The notes: generated from the sequence alone by a model not told the origin. Shown: positions 39,001 to 49,435, numbered from the stretch's first letter. The stretch: DNA of 64,000 nucleotides from CAIQPS01 sp963721365 (GCA_963721365.1 CAVRJE010000018.1:26371-90370), one strand, 5' to 3'. Numbers and translations: made by a program.

Positions 39001-40641
39001 GTGTTGACAGGTTCGTTCCGGATCGCGGCCGTGCTGTTCGACTTCGACGGGACGCTCACCGTCCCCGACACCCTCGATTTCGCCGCCCTCCGGAGCGCGG
39101 TCGGGTGTCCGCCCGGCCTGGGGCTGCTGGAGTTCCTTGCCGGCATAGAGGATGCCGAGGAGCGGCGGGCCAAGGAAGCGGTCCTCGAGGTCATGGAGGC
39201 GGAGGCGGCCGAGCAGACCCTCGAGAACGCGGGGGCTACCGAACTGGTGGAGTACCTCCACGAGAGCGGTGTCCCGATGGGGATCATCACCCGCAACACC
39301 AGGGAGTCGATCGACCGGTCCTTCGCCAAGCTTCCCGGCATCGACCCCGGGTACTTCGCCGTCGTGGTGACGCGCGACCTGCCCCTCAGCCCCAAGCCCT
39401 TCCCCGATGGCGTGCTGTATGCCGCCGAGCAGACTCGGCGTCGAGGTGGCCGAACTCCTGGTGGTCGGCGACTACGCCTTCGACATCCAAGCCGGCAAGC
39501 GGGCCGGTGCCCTGGCCATGTACCTGTACAACGATCCCGCCGAGCCGTTCCACGGGGAGGGCGCGGATTTCGTCGTACATTCGCTCGCCGAAGCGCTGGC
39601 CGTGATCCGCCGCGGTCTTCCGCTCCCGGCGGGCAAGCTGCCCGCCGACCTCCTGGAACAGGCCCTGTCCGGGCTGGCTTTGACGGACCCCTCGGTGCTC
39701 GTCGGCGCCGCGATCGGGGAGGACGCGGCGGCCCTGGACATCCAGGACGAAGAGGTGCTGGTGCTCGCCTCCGATCCGGTGACCCTGGCCGCCGACTCGC
39801 TCTCGCGCTACGCGGTGCTCGTGAACGCGAACGACGTGGCCACGAGCGGCGCGACCCCGCGCTGGCTGATCGCCACCCTGCTCTTCCCGCCGGGCTCGAC
39901 GGCTTCGGAGATCGTCGCCCTGACCGCCGATATCCAGGCGGTCTGCGCCGAGAACGGCATCTCTCTGTGTCGGCGGCCACACCGAGATCACCGACGCTGT
40001 ATCGCGGCCGCTCGTGGTGGGGACCATGGCCGGGACGGCGCGGAGGGGCCGGTTGATCGACAAGCGGGGGATGCGGCAGGGAGACCGGATCCTCCTGACC
40101 AAGGCGGTGGCGGTGGAGGGGACCGGCCTGATCGCCCGGGAATTCGAGGAGGCGCTTGCTCCAGGCGGGCATGACGGCTGTCGATGTAGCGGAGTGTGCG
40201 GCCTTCCTCGACAGCATCGGCATCCTGGAGGAGGCGCGGATCGCACGGTCGTTCGCCGGGGTGACGGCGATGCATGACGTTACCGAAGGCGGACTGGCGA
40301 CGGCGGTGAGGGAGCTGGGCGCAGCCGGCGGCCGCCGGCTGCGCCTCCACCTCGACCGCATCCCCGTCTACCCCCAGACCGCCCGTATCTGCGCCATCCT
40401 GGGCATCGACCCCCTGGGTCTGATCGGCTCGGGCAGCCTCTTGATCACCGTCGCAGCCGGCGAGGTGCAGGCTCTGGCCGGAGCGATCGCCGCGGCCGGT
40501 ATCGAGGTATCGGATATCGGTGAGATCCTGGAGGAGGGGCAGGGCGTCGAGGCGCTTCGCGACGGCGCTCCTGCCGCGCTGCCCCGCTTCGAGCGCGACG
40601 AGGTAACCCGGCTGGGGCCGCGCACACCGCCGGGTCGCTAG
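39001..40641 (+). CDS. HAD phosphatase fused to an AIR-synthase/HypE-like domain
   Basis: The protein has about 546 residues and two enzyme-like domains. Residues 1-195 are a HAD hydrolase: AVLFDFDGTLT (motif I with nucleophile Asp), MGIITRNTRES (motif II), SPKPFPDGV (motif III Lys) and VVGDYAFDIQAGKRAG (motif IV). The rest resembles the AIR synthase/ThiL/HypE fold that binds ATP: IGEDAAALD, LVNANDVATSGATPRWL, GGHTEIT, TKAVAVEGTGLIA, AMHDVTEGGLATAVRELG. The domain junction (about 39590-39700) lies in one unbroken frame, so the fusion is real. Breaks lie near 39430, 39970 and 40155. The start is GTG 39001. The function is unknown; dephosphorylation coupled to ATP-dependent activation is inference. 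Confidence 0.75.
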
Positions 40642-40713
40642 CTTCCTTGGGTGCAGCCGGCCCGGCCCGCCCAGCGCAGCCCGCCTACCGGCGCCGGGCA
40701 CTCGCGCGCTGGG

Positions 40714-40719
40714 TATAAT
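40714..40719 (+). promoter_or_regulatory. -10 hexamer TATAAT, leaderless spacing to ATG 40728
   Basis: A perfect TATAAT ends 8 nt before the ATG of the MFS gene. There is no Shine-Dalgarno sequence and no obvious -35. Confidence 0.55.
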
Positions 40720-40727
40720 CCCGGTTG

Positions 40728-41996
40728 ATGAGTAGCTTCTTCCACGCCTTCCGCTCGCTGCGCAACCGCAACTACCGGCTCTTCTGGTTCGGCCAGTTCG
40801 TCTCCCTGGCCGGGACCTGGATGCAGGATCTCGCCCTCAGTTGGCTGGTTCTGAGTCTCACGAACTCGCCGGTAGCGCTGGGCCTGACCATTGCCATCCG
40901 CTTCCTGCCGTCCCTGTTCTTCTCGCTCTACGGCGGGGTGCTCGCCGACCGGCTGCGCAAACGCACGGCGATCATCTACTGCGAGGCGGGTCAGCTCGTC
41001 GTGGCTCTCGTCCTCGCCGTGCTCACCTCCACCGATCTGATCACGGTGGCCATCATCTACGGACTCGCCTTCGCGCGCGGGATGATCGACGCGGTGGAAG
41101 GCCCCACGCGCCAAGCGTTCGTCCCCGAGTTGGTGGGGACCAAGGACCTCTCCAACGCCATCGCTCTCAATTCCACCCAGTTCAATGCGGCCCGCATCAT
41201 CGGCCCCGCGATCGGCGCGGTCGTGATCACGGCTATCGGCATCGCTGCGTGCTTCTATCTGAACGCGGCCAGCTTCCTGGCCGTCATCATCGCGCTGCTG
41301 GCCATGCGCGTCGGCGAACTCCACCTGGTTCCTCGTCCCTCCGGGGAGCGCGTCGCTCAGACAGTTGCGCGAGGGGCTGCGCTACGCCCGCTCGACCCCG
41401 CACGTGGTGCTCATCCTGATCATCATGGGCGCCCTCGGCGCGTTCGGCTACAACTTCACCACTCTCACTCCGCTGGTGACCAAGTACATTCTCGAAGCGG
41501 GAGCTACCACTCTCGCTCTCCTGACCACATCGATGGGCGTCGGCGCGGTGGTCGCCGGCCTGTTGGTCGCCTACCGGGGAAGGCCGACGCAGCGCCTCCT
41601 GCTCGTCTCGGCCTCCTTCTTCGTGGTGATGCTCGCCGCCGTGGGACTCTCTCAGTGGATCCCGGTGACAGCCGTCTTGATGTTCGCCATGGGGATCGTC
41701 GGGGTACTCTTCATGACCACCGCGAACACCAGGCTGCAGCTGGCGGTGCCCGGGCACATGCGGGGCAGGGTCATGGGGATCTACGCCCTCCTCTTCGTGG
41801 GAACCACGCCCATCGGCGCCTACGTCATGGGGCAGCTGGCCGAGGCGGGCGGCGAAGCGACGAAGCAGACGACCACCGTCATGGTGCTCATCATGGCCGC
41901 GCTGTGCGCGGATCGGCGTGGTGGCAGGCATCGTCTACATCCGCCGCACCGGCACTGTCGATTTCGTCGTGGCGGGCGAGGGCCGAACCAGGGTAA
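40728..41996 (+). CDS. MFS transporter, EntS/MFS_3-type exporter
   Basis: The protein has about 420 residues and twelve predicted helices. The start MSSFFHAFRSLRNRNYRLFW and LFWFGQFVSLAGTWMQDLAL, GGVLADRLRKRT, GMIDAVEGPTRQAFVPELVG and NAIALNSTQFNAARIIGPAI are characteristic of the MFS_3 group (enterobactin exporter EntS type). The central loop leads to the second half, with MRGRVMGIYALLFVGTTPIG. Frame breaks lie near 41350 and 41910, so the exact C-terminus is uncertain (41996 or 42036). The exported compound is unknown. The M1 peptidase gene follows closely. Confidence 0.85.
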   Translation: MSSFFHAFRSLRNRNYRLFWFGQFVSLAGTWMQDLALSWLVLSLTNSPVALGLTIAIRFLPSLFFSLYGGVLADRLRKRTAIIYCEAGQLVVALVLAVLTSTDLITVAIIYGLAFARGMIDAVEGPTRQAFVPELVGTKDLSNAIALNSTQFNAARIIGPAIGAVVITAIGIAACFYLNAASFLAVIIALLAMRVGELHLVPRPSGERVAQTVARGAALRPLDPARGAHPDHHGRPRRVRLQLHHSHSAGDQVHSRSGSYHSRSPDHIDGRRRGGRRPVGRLPGKADAAPPARLGLLLRGDARRRGTLSVDPGDSRLDVRHGDRRGTLHDHREHQAAAGGARAHAGQGHGDLRPPLRGNHAHRRLRHGAAGRGGRRSDEADDHRHGAHHGRAVRGSAWWQASSTSAAPALSISSWRARAEPG

Positions 41997-42021
41997 GCGG
42001 GGAGGGCGACCGGGAGGGTCT

Positions 42022-43599
42022 ATGGACGCGGTCTGAGAGACCGGCCGGCGGCCATCATGGTTCTGTGCTCCTGGCGCTCTCATCGTCGGCTCGCCTTCGG
42101 ATGCGGGGGCAGCGGCACGTCCGGTCAGACAGACGCGGCCCACCACGTCCGTTCTGCCGGCTCGCAGCCGCTCGTCGACCACCAGCGGCACGGTCACAGC
42201 GCCGGCGACCTCCGCAGATCGACCGCCATGGACGCCGTCCAGACGGCAGCCGCAGGCACGTCCGTCGGCTCCTCGGAGCTCGGGCGATCCGTTACTTCCC
42301 GTCGGCCGGCAACGGGGGCTACGACGTGGAGGACTACGAGATCTCCCTGGACATCGACCCGGTCGGCGGCCAGATCGCCGGAACCTGCGTGATGACCGCG
42401 ACGGCGCTTCAGGACCTCAGCCGGCTTCTATCTCGATCTGCTGGGCCTGGACGTGTCCGCGGTCCAGGTGAACGGGCAGACGGCGCGTACGACCGAGGAA
42501 CGGCCAGGAGTTGAAGATCACCTTCCGGCGGAGCCGCTGGCCGAGCGAGAGCCGTTCACCGTCACGATCTCCTATTCGGGCGTGCCCACCGGGCTGTCCA
42601 GCAAGCTCTTCGCCCTGGGCTGGCAGAAGGTGGACGACAACGATCTTCACCCTCGACGAGCCCGTCGGAGCCGCCACCTGGTTCCCGGTGAACGACACCC
42701 CCGCCGACAAGGCCACGTACACCTTCCACCTCACGGTGCCCATGCCCTACACGGCGACGGCCAACGGGGTGCTGGTGAGCACCGAGGCAGCAGGGAGACA
42801 GGCAGACCTTCAGCTGGCGATGGACAAGCCGATGGCCAGCTATCTGGCGGCTGTCGCCGTGGGCCAGTTCGCCTCGGAGACGCTCCACCTCCGCTGACGG
42901 GGTCACGATCAGGAACTACTTCACCCCGCCGTGGCAAAGGCCGCGCACGACGCCTTCTCCCGAACGGGCGAGGTGATCGACTACTTCGCCGGCCTGTTCG
43001 GTCCCTATCCCTTCGCGGCCTACGGCGTGGTGGTGCCCGACGGCGAGACGGGCGCGGCCATGGAGAACCAGACGCTCTCGCTGTTCGGCCGCGACGTGGT
43101 GGAGAAGCGCATGTCGGATCCGATCGCCGGCCCCATCTTCCTCTCCCACGAGCTGGCCCACCAGTGGTTCGGGGATAGCGTCACGATCGAGCAGTGGGAT
43201 GACATCTGGCTGAACGAGGGGTTCGCCACCTACGCGAGCTGGCTCTGGCTGGAGCACGATCAGGGGCGCCGGGCGCTGGAAGATCAGGTCAAGTTGAGTC
43301 AGCAGCAACTGAGCAAGTCGGTGGAGCCGCCGCCGGGCACGCCGGGGGCCGGCGACATGTTCGGGACCAGTGTCTACCGGCGGGGTGGATTGACCCTGCA
43401 CGCCCTTCGGCTGACCGTGGGGGACGAGACCTTCTTCCGCATCCTGCGTACCTGGGCCGACCGCTACCGGTACGGCAACGCGGACCACCGAGGACTTCAT
43501 CGCGCTGGTCAAGGAGCAGGCGCCCCAGGTCCCGGCCGCCGATATCGACGCCCTGTTCGACGCGTGGCTCTACGGAAGGAGTTGCCTGCGCTGCCCTAG
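42022..43599 (+). CDS. M1-family metallopeptidase (aminopeptidase N-like), probable lipoprotein
   Basis: The protein of about 525 residues is exported. A hydrophobic signal ending in LAFGCGG suggests lipid anchoring. The N-terminal beta domain (YDVEDYEISLDIDPVGGQI, WFPVNDTPADKATYTF) precedes the catalytic domain. That domain carries the substrate-binding GAAMENQTLSLFG motif and the zinc site HELAHQWFGDS plus NEGFATYASW about 20 residues later. After a Tyr-containing GTSVYRRGGLTLHALR segment the protein ends early compared with full aminopeptidase N, as in short bacterial M1 proteins. The start ATG 42022 follows GGGAGGG. About seven frame breaks lie between 42050 and 42900, and one near 43490. 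Confidence 0.82.
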
Positions 43600-43666
43600 G
43601 GTAAGCTAAAGGACACGGGCAAAACCGGCGGTCGCGGCCGCCGACCGGCGGGGAGGCAGACAGGAA

Positions 43667-44937
43667 GTGACCGACACAGCGGCGAACGGCAGCGGCTGAC
43701 CGGTCCGCGGATCTTCTTCAACCGCGACTTCCTGCGCTACCTGGGGCCGGGCTTCATCGTCACCGTGGGCTTCATCGACCCGGGCAACTGGGCCACCAAC
43801 GTGGCCGGCGGGAGCGAGTTCGGCTACACGCTGCTGTGGATCATCACCTTGGGGACGCTCATGCTGATCCTCTTCCAGAGCATGTCGGCCCGACTAGGGA
43901 TCGTGACCGGCCACAGCCTCGCCTACAACGTGCGCAAGCGTTTCTCCCGGCCGTGGACCGCGTTGTTCGGGGGCAGCATCGTGGTCGCCTGCATCGCCAC
44001 CGACGTGGCCGAACTGCTGGGCGGGGCGCTCGGCTTCCAGATCCTCTTCGGCCTGCCGCTCATGGTCGGCGCGCGTGATCACCGCCGTCCTTCAGATCCT
44101 GCTCATCGCCACCGGGCGTTACCGGCACATCGAACGCATCGTGGTGGCCTTCATCGGGATCATCGCGCTCTGCTACGTCATCGAGCTGGCCCTGGTGGAT
44201 CCCGGACTGGGCCGCGGCGGCCCGTGGCGCTGTCGTCCCCATCTCGACCAGTGCGAGCCTGCTGGTGGCCATCGGGATGCTCGGGGCCGTGGTCATGCCC
44301 CACAACGTCTACCTGCACTCCAACGTGGTACTTCAGCGCGAGCAGCCCCGCGACCCGGAGGGGCAGCGCCGGCTGATCAAGTACGAGTTCGGCGACACTT
44401 CGCTGGCCATGATCCTCGGCTGGATGATCAACTCGGCCATGGTGATCGTGGCGGCCGCCGTCTTCTTCAGTCACGGCATCACGGTGGACAGCCTGCCCCA
44501 GGCGTCGGCCACCCTGGAGCCGCTCGCCGGGTCGCTGGCCCGGTTCCTGTTCGGCATCGGCCTGCTGTTTGCCGGGCTGGGCTCCAGCTTCACCTCGGCT
44601 ATGGCGGAAGTGAACGTGCTCACCGCCTACCTGGGTCGGCCCGAGGATCCCCGAACCAAGCTCTACCGCATCGGGCTCTTCGTCCTGGCCATACCGGCCC
44701 TGGCGGTGATCGCGGCGCGCGTCCGATCCGCTTCAGGTGCTCATCTACAGCCAGGTGGCCCTCACCATCCAGCTGCCGCTGACGATCCTCCCCCTGCTAT
44801 CGCTCGTCTTCAGCAAGAGGGTGATGGGCGAGTTCCGCAGCCGGGGAGCGGAGCGGGTGCTCGCCATCGTGGCCACGCTGGTGCTCACCGTTCTCAACAC
44901 CCTGTTCCTGTACACTCTCGCGGGAGGTTCTTTCTGA
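43667..44937 (+). CDS. mntH: Nramp-family divalent metal transporter
   Basis: This transporter of about 422 residues takes up Mn2+ or Fe2+ with protons. The metal-site motif of helix 1 is VGFIDPGNWATNVAGGSEFG (DPGN). The helix 6 motif is GMLGAVVMPHNVYLHSNV (MPH). ATDVAELLGGALGFQILF and GLGSSFTSAMAEVNVL are also conserved. GTG 43667 follows GGGAGG and gives VTDTAANGSG, after which a base must be added near 43696. Other breaks lie near 44075, 44225 and 44715. The stop overlaps the start of the universal stress protein by one base. The substrate is assigned from family motifs only. Confidence 0.88.
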
Positions 44938-45336
44938 TGTACGACCGGATACTGGTCCCTCTCAAGGGAGACGCGACCGACGAAGCGGTGGTCGCCCACA
45001 CCGGCCGCTCTGCCCGGCTGTCGGGCGGCACGTGGTCCCCTGCTGCGCGTGATCCACAGCCACTCCCGGGACGAGGCCGCCTTCGTCGAAGAGCAGGCCC
45101 AGACGTATCTCGACGGGCAGGTGGCCCGGCTGGCCGCCGACGGAGTGGCCGCGGAGGGAAGAGTGGCCACCGGTGAGCCGGCGCCGGCCATAGTCGCGGT
45201 GGCGCGGGAGATCGGCGCCGATCTTGTCGTCATGGCCACTCACGGCCACCGCGAGATGCGGCACGTACTGATGGGGCTCGGTCACCGAGGATGTGGTGCG
45301 GAGCGGCGCGGTGCCCGTATGCTGGTGCGGCCCTAG
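44937..45336 (+). CDS. Universal stress protein (UspA family)
   Basis: The protein has about 133 residues with the UspA fold. MYDRILVPLKGDATDEAVV is at the N-terminus, then VIHSHSRDEAAFVEEQAQTYL, IGADLVVMATHGHREMRH (with the GADLVVMATHGR-type motif) and the final LVRP. ATP-binding members have G-2x-G-9x-G(S/T); here the matching stretch is MGLGHRGCGAERRGA, probably garbled by one or two indels near 45280-45310. Another break lies near 45030. The ATG overlaps the Nramp stop (TGATG), so the pair is co-translated. Such Nramp-Usp pairs suggest a role in metal or oxidative stress, by inference. Confidence 0.83.
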
Positions 45337-45337
45337 A

Positions 45338-45496
45338 AGGCTGCTGAACAACGAAGCCTCGGCCACCAGAACGCACTGGCCGGCACGATAGGACGTCCTC
45401 GGTCGCGCGCGTAGCGCCGCTACGAACGCTTCCTGCGTCCTTCTCTCGCGCTCGCCCATCGCGCCCTGGCGGCGACGCGTCATTGTTCAGCAGCCT
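45338..45496. repeat. 159-bp MITE-like element with 14-bp terminal inverted repeats (copy B)
   Basis: AGGCTGCTGAACAA (45338-45351) is mirrored exactly by TTGTTCAGCAGCCT (45483-45496). The interior holds smaller palindromes such as CGTAGC-GCC-GCTACG near 45409-45423. It fills the gap between the stops of two convergent genes almost to the base. A diverged partial copy lies at 34350-34425. It has no coding capacity. Confidence 0.8.
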
Positions 45497-45497
45497 G

Positions 45498-47403
45498 CTA
45501 GCGCCGGCTGGAGCGCGGCCCTCGGCCGGCGGTCTTCGCCAGCCGGGAGAGGTGAGCGCGGTAGGTCTGCATCATCTCCTCGAACGGTGAGTCGAACTCG
45601 ATGGTGGTGAAATACCCGGCCGGGCCGCCTGCCGACAAGATCGAGGGGCAGGAATCCGTCCCAGGAATAGGCTATCTGGGGGAAAGCCCCTCTGCCCACG
45701 ATGCGGATGGCGGTGACGCCCCGGCTGCCGCAGGCGGCGGCGAAATCGAGGAACTGCTTGGTCAGCCCTTCACCCGGCCTGCCGACGGCCACGCTCAGGG
45801 ACTGCAGGGACCGGCGGGGCAGCATCTCCAGATAGCGCCAGGCGACCTCCATGATGTCCCCGACCGGCCGGACGATCACCACCCGGGTCTGACACTCGTC
45901 GACGAGCGCGGCGAAGACGCTCGGGTCGAGGCGGGACTCGTCCCCGGTCCTCTCGTCCAGGACCACGACGAAGGGGTCCTCGTAGTCCGACATCACCCGA
46001 AGGCCCGTGCCCCAGCGGTCCGACCCCTCGATGGCCTTGTAGCGGTCGAACGGGTCGTGCAGGCCGCGGAGCGGCCACGCGCCTCGTGGCACGACCTTGG
46101 CGATCTGCCGCAGGCGGATGGTCAGCCGCCGGGCGTATTCGGCCGGCAGGTCGTCGGCCGGTCCGCCCTGCTCGACGAAGTGCACCCGCGACGAGGGGCG
46201 GCCGTTCTGGTCCCAGAACGCCGAGTCCAGACCGGCCAGGAGGGCGACGATGTCGATGATCTCGGTGTCGCCGGGTGGCGACCAGCCCAGGGCGTCGCCG
46301 CTGTGCTGGAGCTCGAGGACATCCCTGCTTATCACCGAAAAGCTCACCTTGGGCCCGTGTGCCTGGAAGCGTCGCTCGCCCGGGAGCGATGCGATCTGAG
46401 CGGAGAGCCGGCCGATGACGTCGTCACCGGCGTCGGCCAGCACCAGGTCGGCCTCGGCCAGAAGCCGCTCCTGCAGGGCGCCGTCGTCGTGGTCCCAGCC
46501 CATGACCGCCACCATGGACACCAGTTCCGGGTCCACCTCCTCGATCGCCGAGAGGACGAGGGGAGCGAAGATGGGTTCCCTTCTCGAGTTGCGCACGAGC
46601 ACCACCGGCGGGGGCACCGGCCGGGGAAGCGGCGCCTCTCCCCGCAGGGTCGTGCTGAGGGCGAGCATGACCATCACGAGCGCGCTGCCGGGGATGTTAC
46701 CGTCTGCGTACCCCAGGACCGACCGGGGCCTTACGTCGGCCCGGTAGAGCGGCATCTCCCAGGCGACCGGTACCCAACCGGCGGCCCGGTCGAGGGGCTT
46801 GCGAGGGAAGAAGCGCATCCGGCCGGGCAGACCGGGCATCTTCTGCCACCGTACGCCGCAGACCTTGTTGGGCTGATAGCGGAGGGCGGGGACCATCTTC
46901 TCCAGGTCCCACAGGTCGGGGGTGCAGAGGGTCGCGGCGATCATGCCGCGGGAATAGCCGGTGTAGCCGGGGAGAGCCTCCAGGAGAGCCCGGCGGTAGG
47001 GGTCGGCCGGATCGGCCAGGCGCCGGGTCACGGTCGCCACCGCTGCCTGAAGACGCGCCCAGTACTCCGGGCCGCGCGGGGCCTTTTCGCGGGCGACGCG
47101 CAGCTCGGACACCAGTTCCGCCCACTCGGTGTCGCTGAAGAGGGGCCAGCGGGCCGCCACCGCTCCGGCCTCGTCGGCTCCGCACTCCGTCCCGCATTCG
47201 CGCCCCTTGGCGAAGCGCACCTCTTCCCACCGGGTGCCGGACGTTATGAGGCGCGCGCGCAGCGCCGCCGGCAGCCAGAAGCCCGCGCAGGCGGCCCGGC
47301 GCCTGCGGGGACGGGCTGCGTCGCTGCCTCGGCGCCTGCGGGCCCGCGGCGAGCCCGCCACGCCGGCCGGGCCGGCGCCCCCGCCGCCCGTCTCACCGTT
47401 CAT
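45498..47403 (-). CDS. LuxC-like acyl-CoA/acyl-protein reductase
   Basis: The protein of about 635 residues matches the LuxC fatty acid reductase family, an aldehyde-dehydrogenase-like enzyme that reduces acyl thioesters to aldehydes. The NAD-binding half shows YADGNIPGSALVMVMLALS, VVLVRNSRREPIFAPLVLSA, VSMVAVMGWDHDDG, ADLVLADAGDDVIGRL and HGPKVSFSVISRDVL. The region where family members carry the acyl-accepting cysteine reads AFWDQNGRPSSRVHFVE, with Arg where I expect Cys. The N-terminal 60 residues are Arg/Ala-rich. The start ATG 47403 overlaps the LuxE-like stop by 11 bp. One frame break near 45625 restores the C-terminus FTTIEFDSPFEEMMQTYRAH. It is the third gene of a coupled operon. Confidence 0.75.
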
Positions 47404-48763
47404 ACTCGGCCCCCGCATCCCGCCCCTCCAGATAGCTTCCGGGCTCCCCGCACGGGCAGGCCGTCCCCCTCACCAGCGTCACCCGGTCGGCCGTCCGGAA
47501 GAAGGAGGGGAACATATCGCCACCGCCGTACGGATCGAAGAACGCGAGCAGCCCGGTCGTCCGGGTCTCTCTCTGGAAGGCCTCATCATCGTCGAGGGTC
47601 ACCGCATGCACCCAGGGGGGGATGTGATAGTTACCCTCGGAGCATTGCATCGCCGCCCAGTTGGCCTCCGCCACCGCATAGATGTCGCGGATGGGCACCG
47701 GTCCTCCGTCCGCGAGCCTGAACGCGCTCTGCAGGTCCTGGCGCATCTCGGCCGATCCCTTGGCGTGCGCCTCCTTCATCCCGTCCCCGGTGCCCAGGAG
47801 GCTGCCTGGGGCGAGAGTCATCGTGCGGCCGCCGTCGAGCAGGAACGACGCGATGCCGTGAAGCTGGGTGAGGCTGCCGAAGAGCAGGACCTTCTCCCCA
47901 TGGGCCGCCGCCGGGATGAGAAGCGATATGGCCGATTCCACCGCCTGGGCGTCGAGGAGACGGTCCTGGAGGAGGGTCATCGACCGGATGCCAGACCCGT
48001 TTTTCGATCCCCCCTCGCCATCCTGTCCGGTAGGTTCGGCCCGTTCGGACTCTCACCTTGTCGGGAGATGCGAGGAAGCTGGTCGTGTAATGCACCCTGT
48101 CCGGGGTCAGCCCCACCCTCTGCAGGCCGTACCGGACCGTGCGGGCCGGCGCGATGCGGGTGCGCTCGGGCATCATGAGGATGGCGGTGTGGTCGGCGCT
48201 CAGCCCGAGATAGCGCTGGAAAGAGAGGCGGAAGCTTTCGGCGGCGAGGTCCGTGCTCGCCCGGTTGCGGGGGATGATCCTCGTCCTTCCGGACGCACCG
48301 CTCGACGTGAGCAGTCGCAGACCAGGGCCGGAGTAAGCGCGCTCGACCACCCTGAGCAGGCGCTCGAGCGACCGGTAGCGCGAGCGGAAGTGCTGCTGGG
48401 AGCGCAGGTCGACGGACATCTGCTCGGCCAGCCACTCCGCGAAGCCCGCCGGCTGGTCTTGGGGGAAGGGCGTGCCCAGGATGTCGACGTACGACGTGAA
48501 GGCCTGCGACGTGGCTCGGAGCAGCCGGGGCAGCTCAGCAGCGTCCACCCACGGCCCCACGCCTCGCGCCGCCACCGTGTTCCGATAGGCGGTGTTCCGC
48601 TCGAAATGGTAGGTGTGCGACTCGGTGATGCCGCGGAGCAGCAACTCTCCCCGCTCGGCCTCTCCGATCGACCAGAAGTCGGCCAGGGCCGGCACCGCCC
48701 CGGGCGAACGGGCGGCGGCGGAGGGTCCTGTGGCTGCAGCCCGATCGTCGCCGGTCTGCTCAT
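47393..48763 (-). CDS. LuxE-like acyl-protein synthetase (adenylate-forming)
   Basis: The protein of about 455 residues resembles LuxE and phenylacetate-CoA ligase-like enzymes that activate a carboxylate with ATP. YHFERNTAYRNTV lies near the N-terminus, the phosphate-binding loop is LLTSSGASGRTRIIPR, and the C-terminal part has LLAFFDPYGGGDMFPSFF and RTADRVTLVRGTACPCGEPG. In Lux systems LuxE passes a fatty acyl group to LuxC. ATG 48763 is chosen because it overlaps the thioesterase stop (ATGA). Frame breaks lie near 48695 and 48050. Substrate chain length is unknown. It is encoded between a thioesterase and the LuxC-like reductase. Confidence 0.72.
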
Positions 48764-49254
48764 CCCGTCCCGTCTACCGGTTCGCACTCCTCACTTCTGA
48801 TGCGGCCGGCCCCGCGGGGCACGCGGGGGAGCGTCCGGCCCTCCAGGGCGAGTATGGCCTCGCGCACCTCGTCGCGGATGCGGGCCTTGCGCCCGGCTCC
48901 GAAGTCGTAGGCGAAGACGAGCGCCTCTCCTTCGGCGGCGATCTTGTCCAGCTTCGTGCTGACCACCCGGTATTCCATCAGCATGCGGTCTTCGCTCAGC
49001 GCGCCCACTCGGGCGCCCACGGAAAGGGTGTCGGGGAAGGTGACCGGCACCTTGTAGCGGCAGCAGTTGGCCCCGATGATCCAGCCGAAGTCGTGCCACG
49101 CCGGACCCGCGGGCGGCATCCCGATCCTCTGCAGATAGGCTCCCCGGGCGAGCTGGAAGTACTGGAAGTAGACGATGTTGTTCACATGGACGAGCGCGTC
49201 CATGTCCCCCCACCGCACGTCGATGTCGACCACCACGGGATAGTCCTTCATCAT
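48760..49254 (-). CDS. Acyl-CoA thioesterase, hot-dog fold (4-hydroxybenzoyl-CoA thioesterase type)
   Basis: The 164-residue protein carries the hot-dog thioesterase signature VRWGDMDALVHVNNIVYFQY, with the catalytic Asp and the HVNN motif, then YKVPVTFPDTLSVGARV and FAYDFGAGRKARI. It hydrolyses acyl thioesters. As first gene of the coupled thioesterase-LuxE-LuxC operon it could release fatty acid, the role of LuxD in luminous bacteria, although it is unrelated in fold. ATG 49254 follows GGAGAGG; the longer in-frame ATG at 49320 lacks such a site. No frame break. Confidence 0.87.
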   Translation of the reverse strand: MMKDYPVVVDIDVRWGDMDALVHVNNIVYFQYFQLARGAYLQRIGMPPAGPAWHDFGWIIGANCCRYKVPVTFPDTLSVGARVGALSEDRMLMEYRVVSTKLDKIAAEGEALVFAYDFGAGRKARIRDEVREAILALEGRTLPRVPRGAGRIRSEECEPVDGTG

Positions 49255-49435
49255 CGCCTCTCCAAGGCGTGAAAGGGACCGGCCTTCCGATTGTAGCTCC
49301 CGGACGCCGGTGAAGCCCATCGCTCCTTCCGGAGGCGCCCAGCCGCTTGATTCCAGAGTGATATCATATTAATATTGAAGGCAGTGCCATCGGCTGGATA
49401 ACGGCCCCGCCCGGGGCCCCATGTGAGGAGGAATC

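Noticed and set aside
39001..40641. Selenophosphate synthetase (SelD)
   Set aside because: The AIR-like domain lacks the SelD N-terminal Cys/Sec glycine-rich motif and is fused to a HAD domain; no selenocysteine genes are nearby.
45601..47721. 706-codon open frame on the plus strand opposite the LuxC-like gene
   Set aside because: It has no domain motifs and overlaps the overlapping LuxE/LuxC operon on the other strand; composition explains it.
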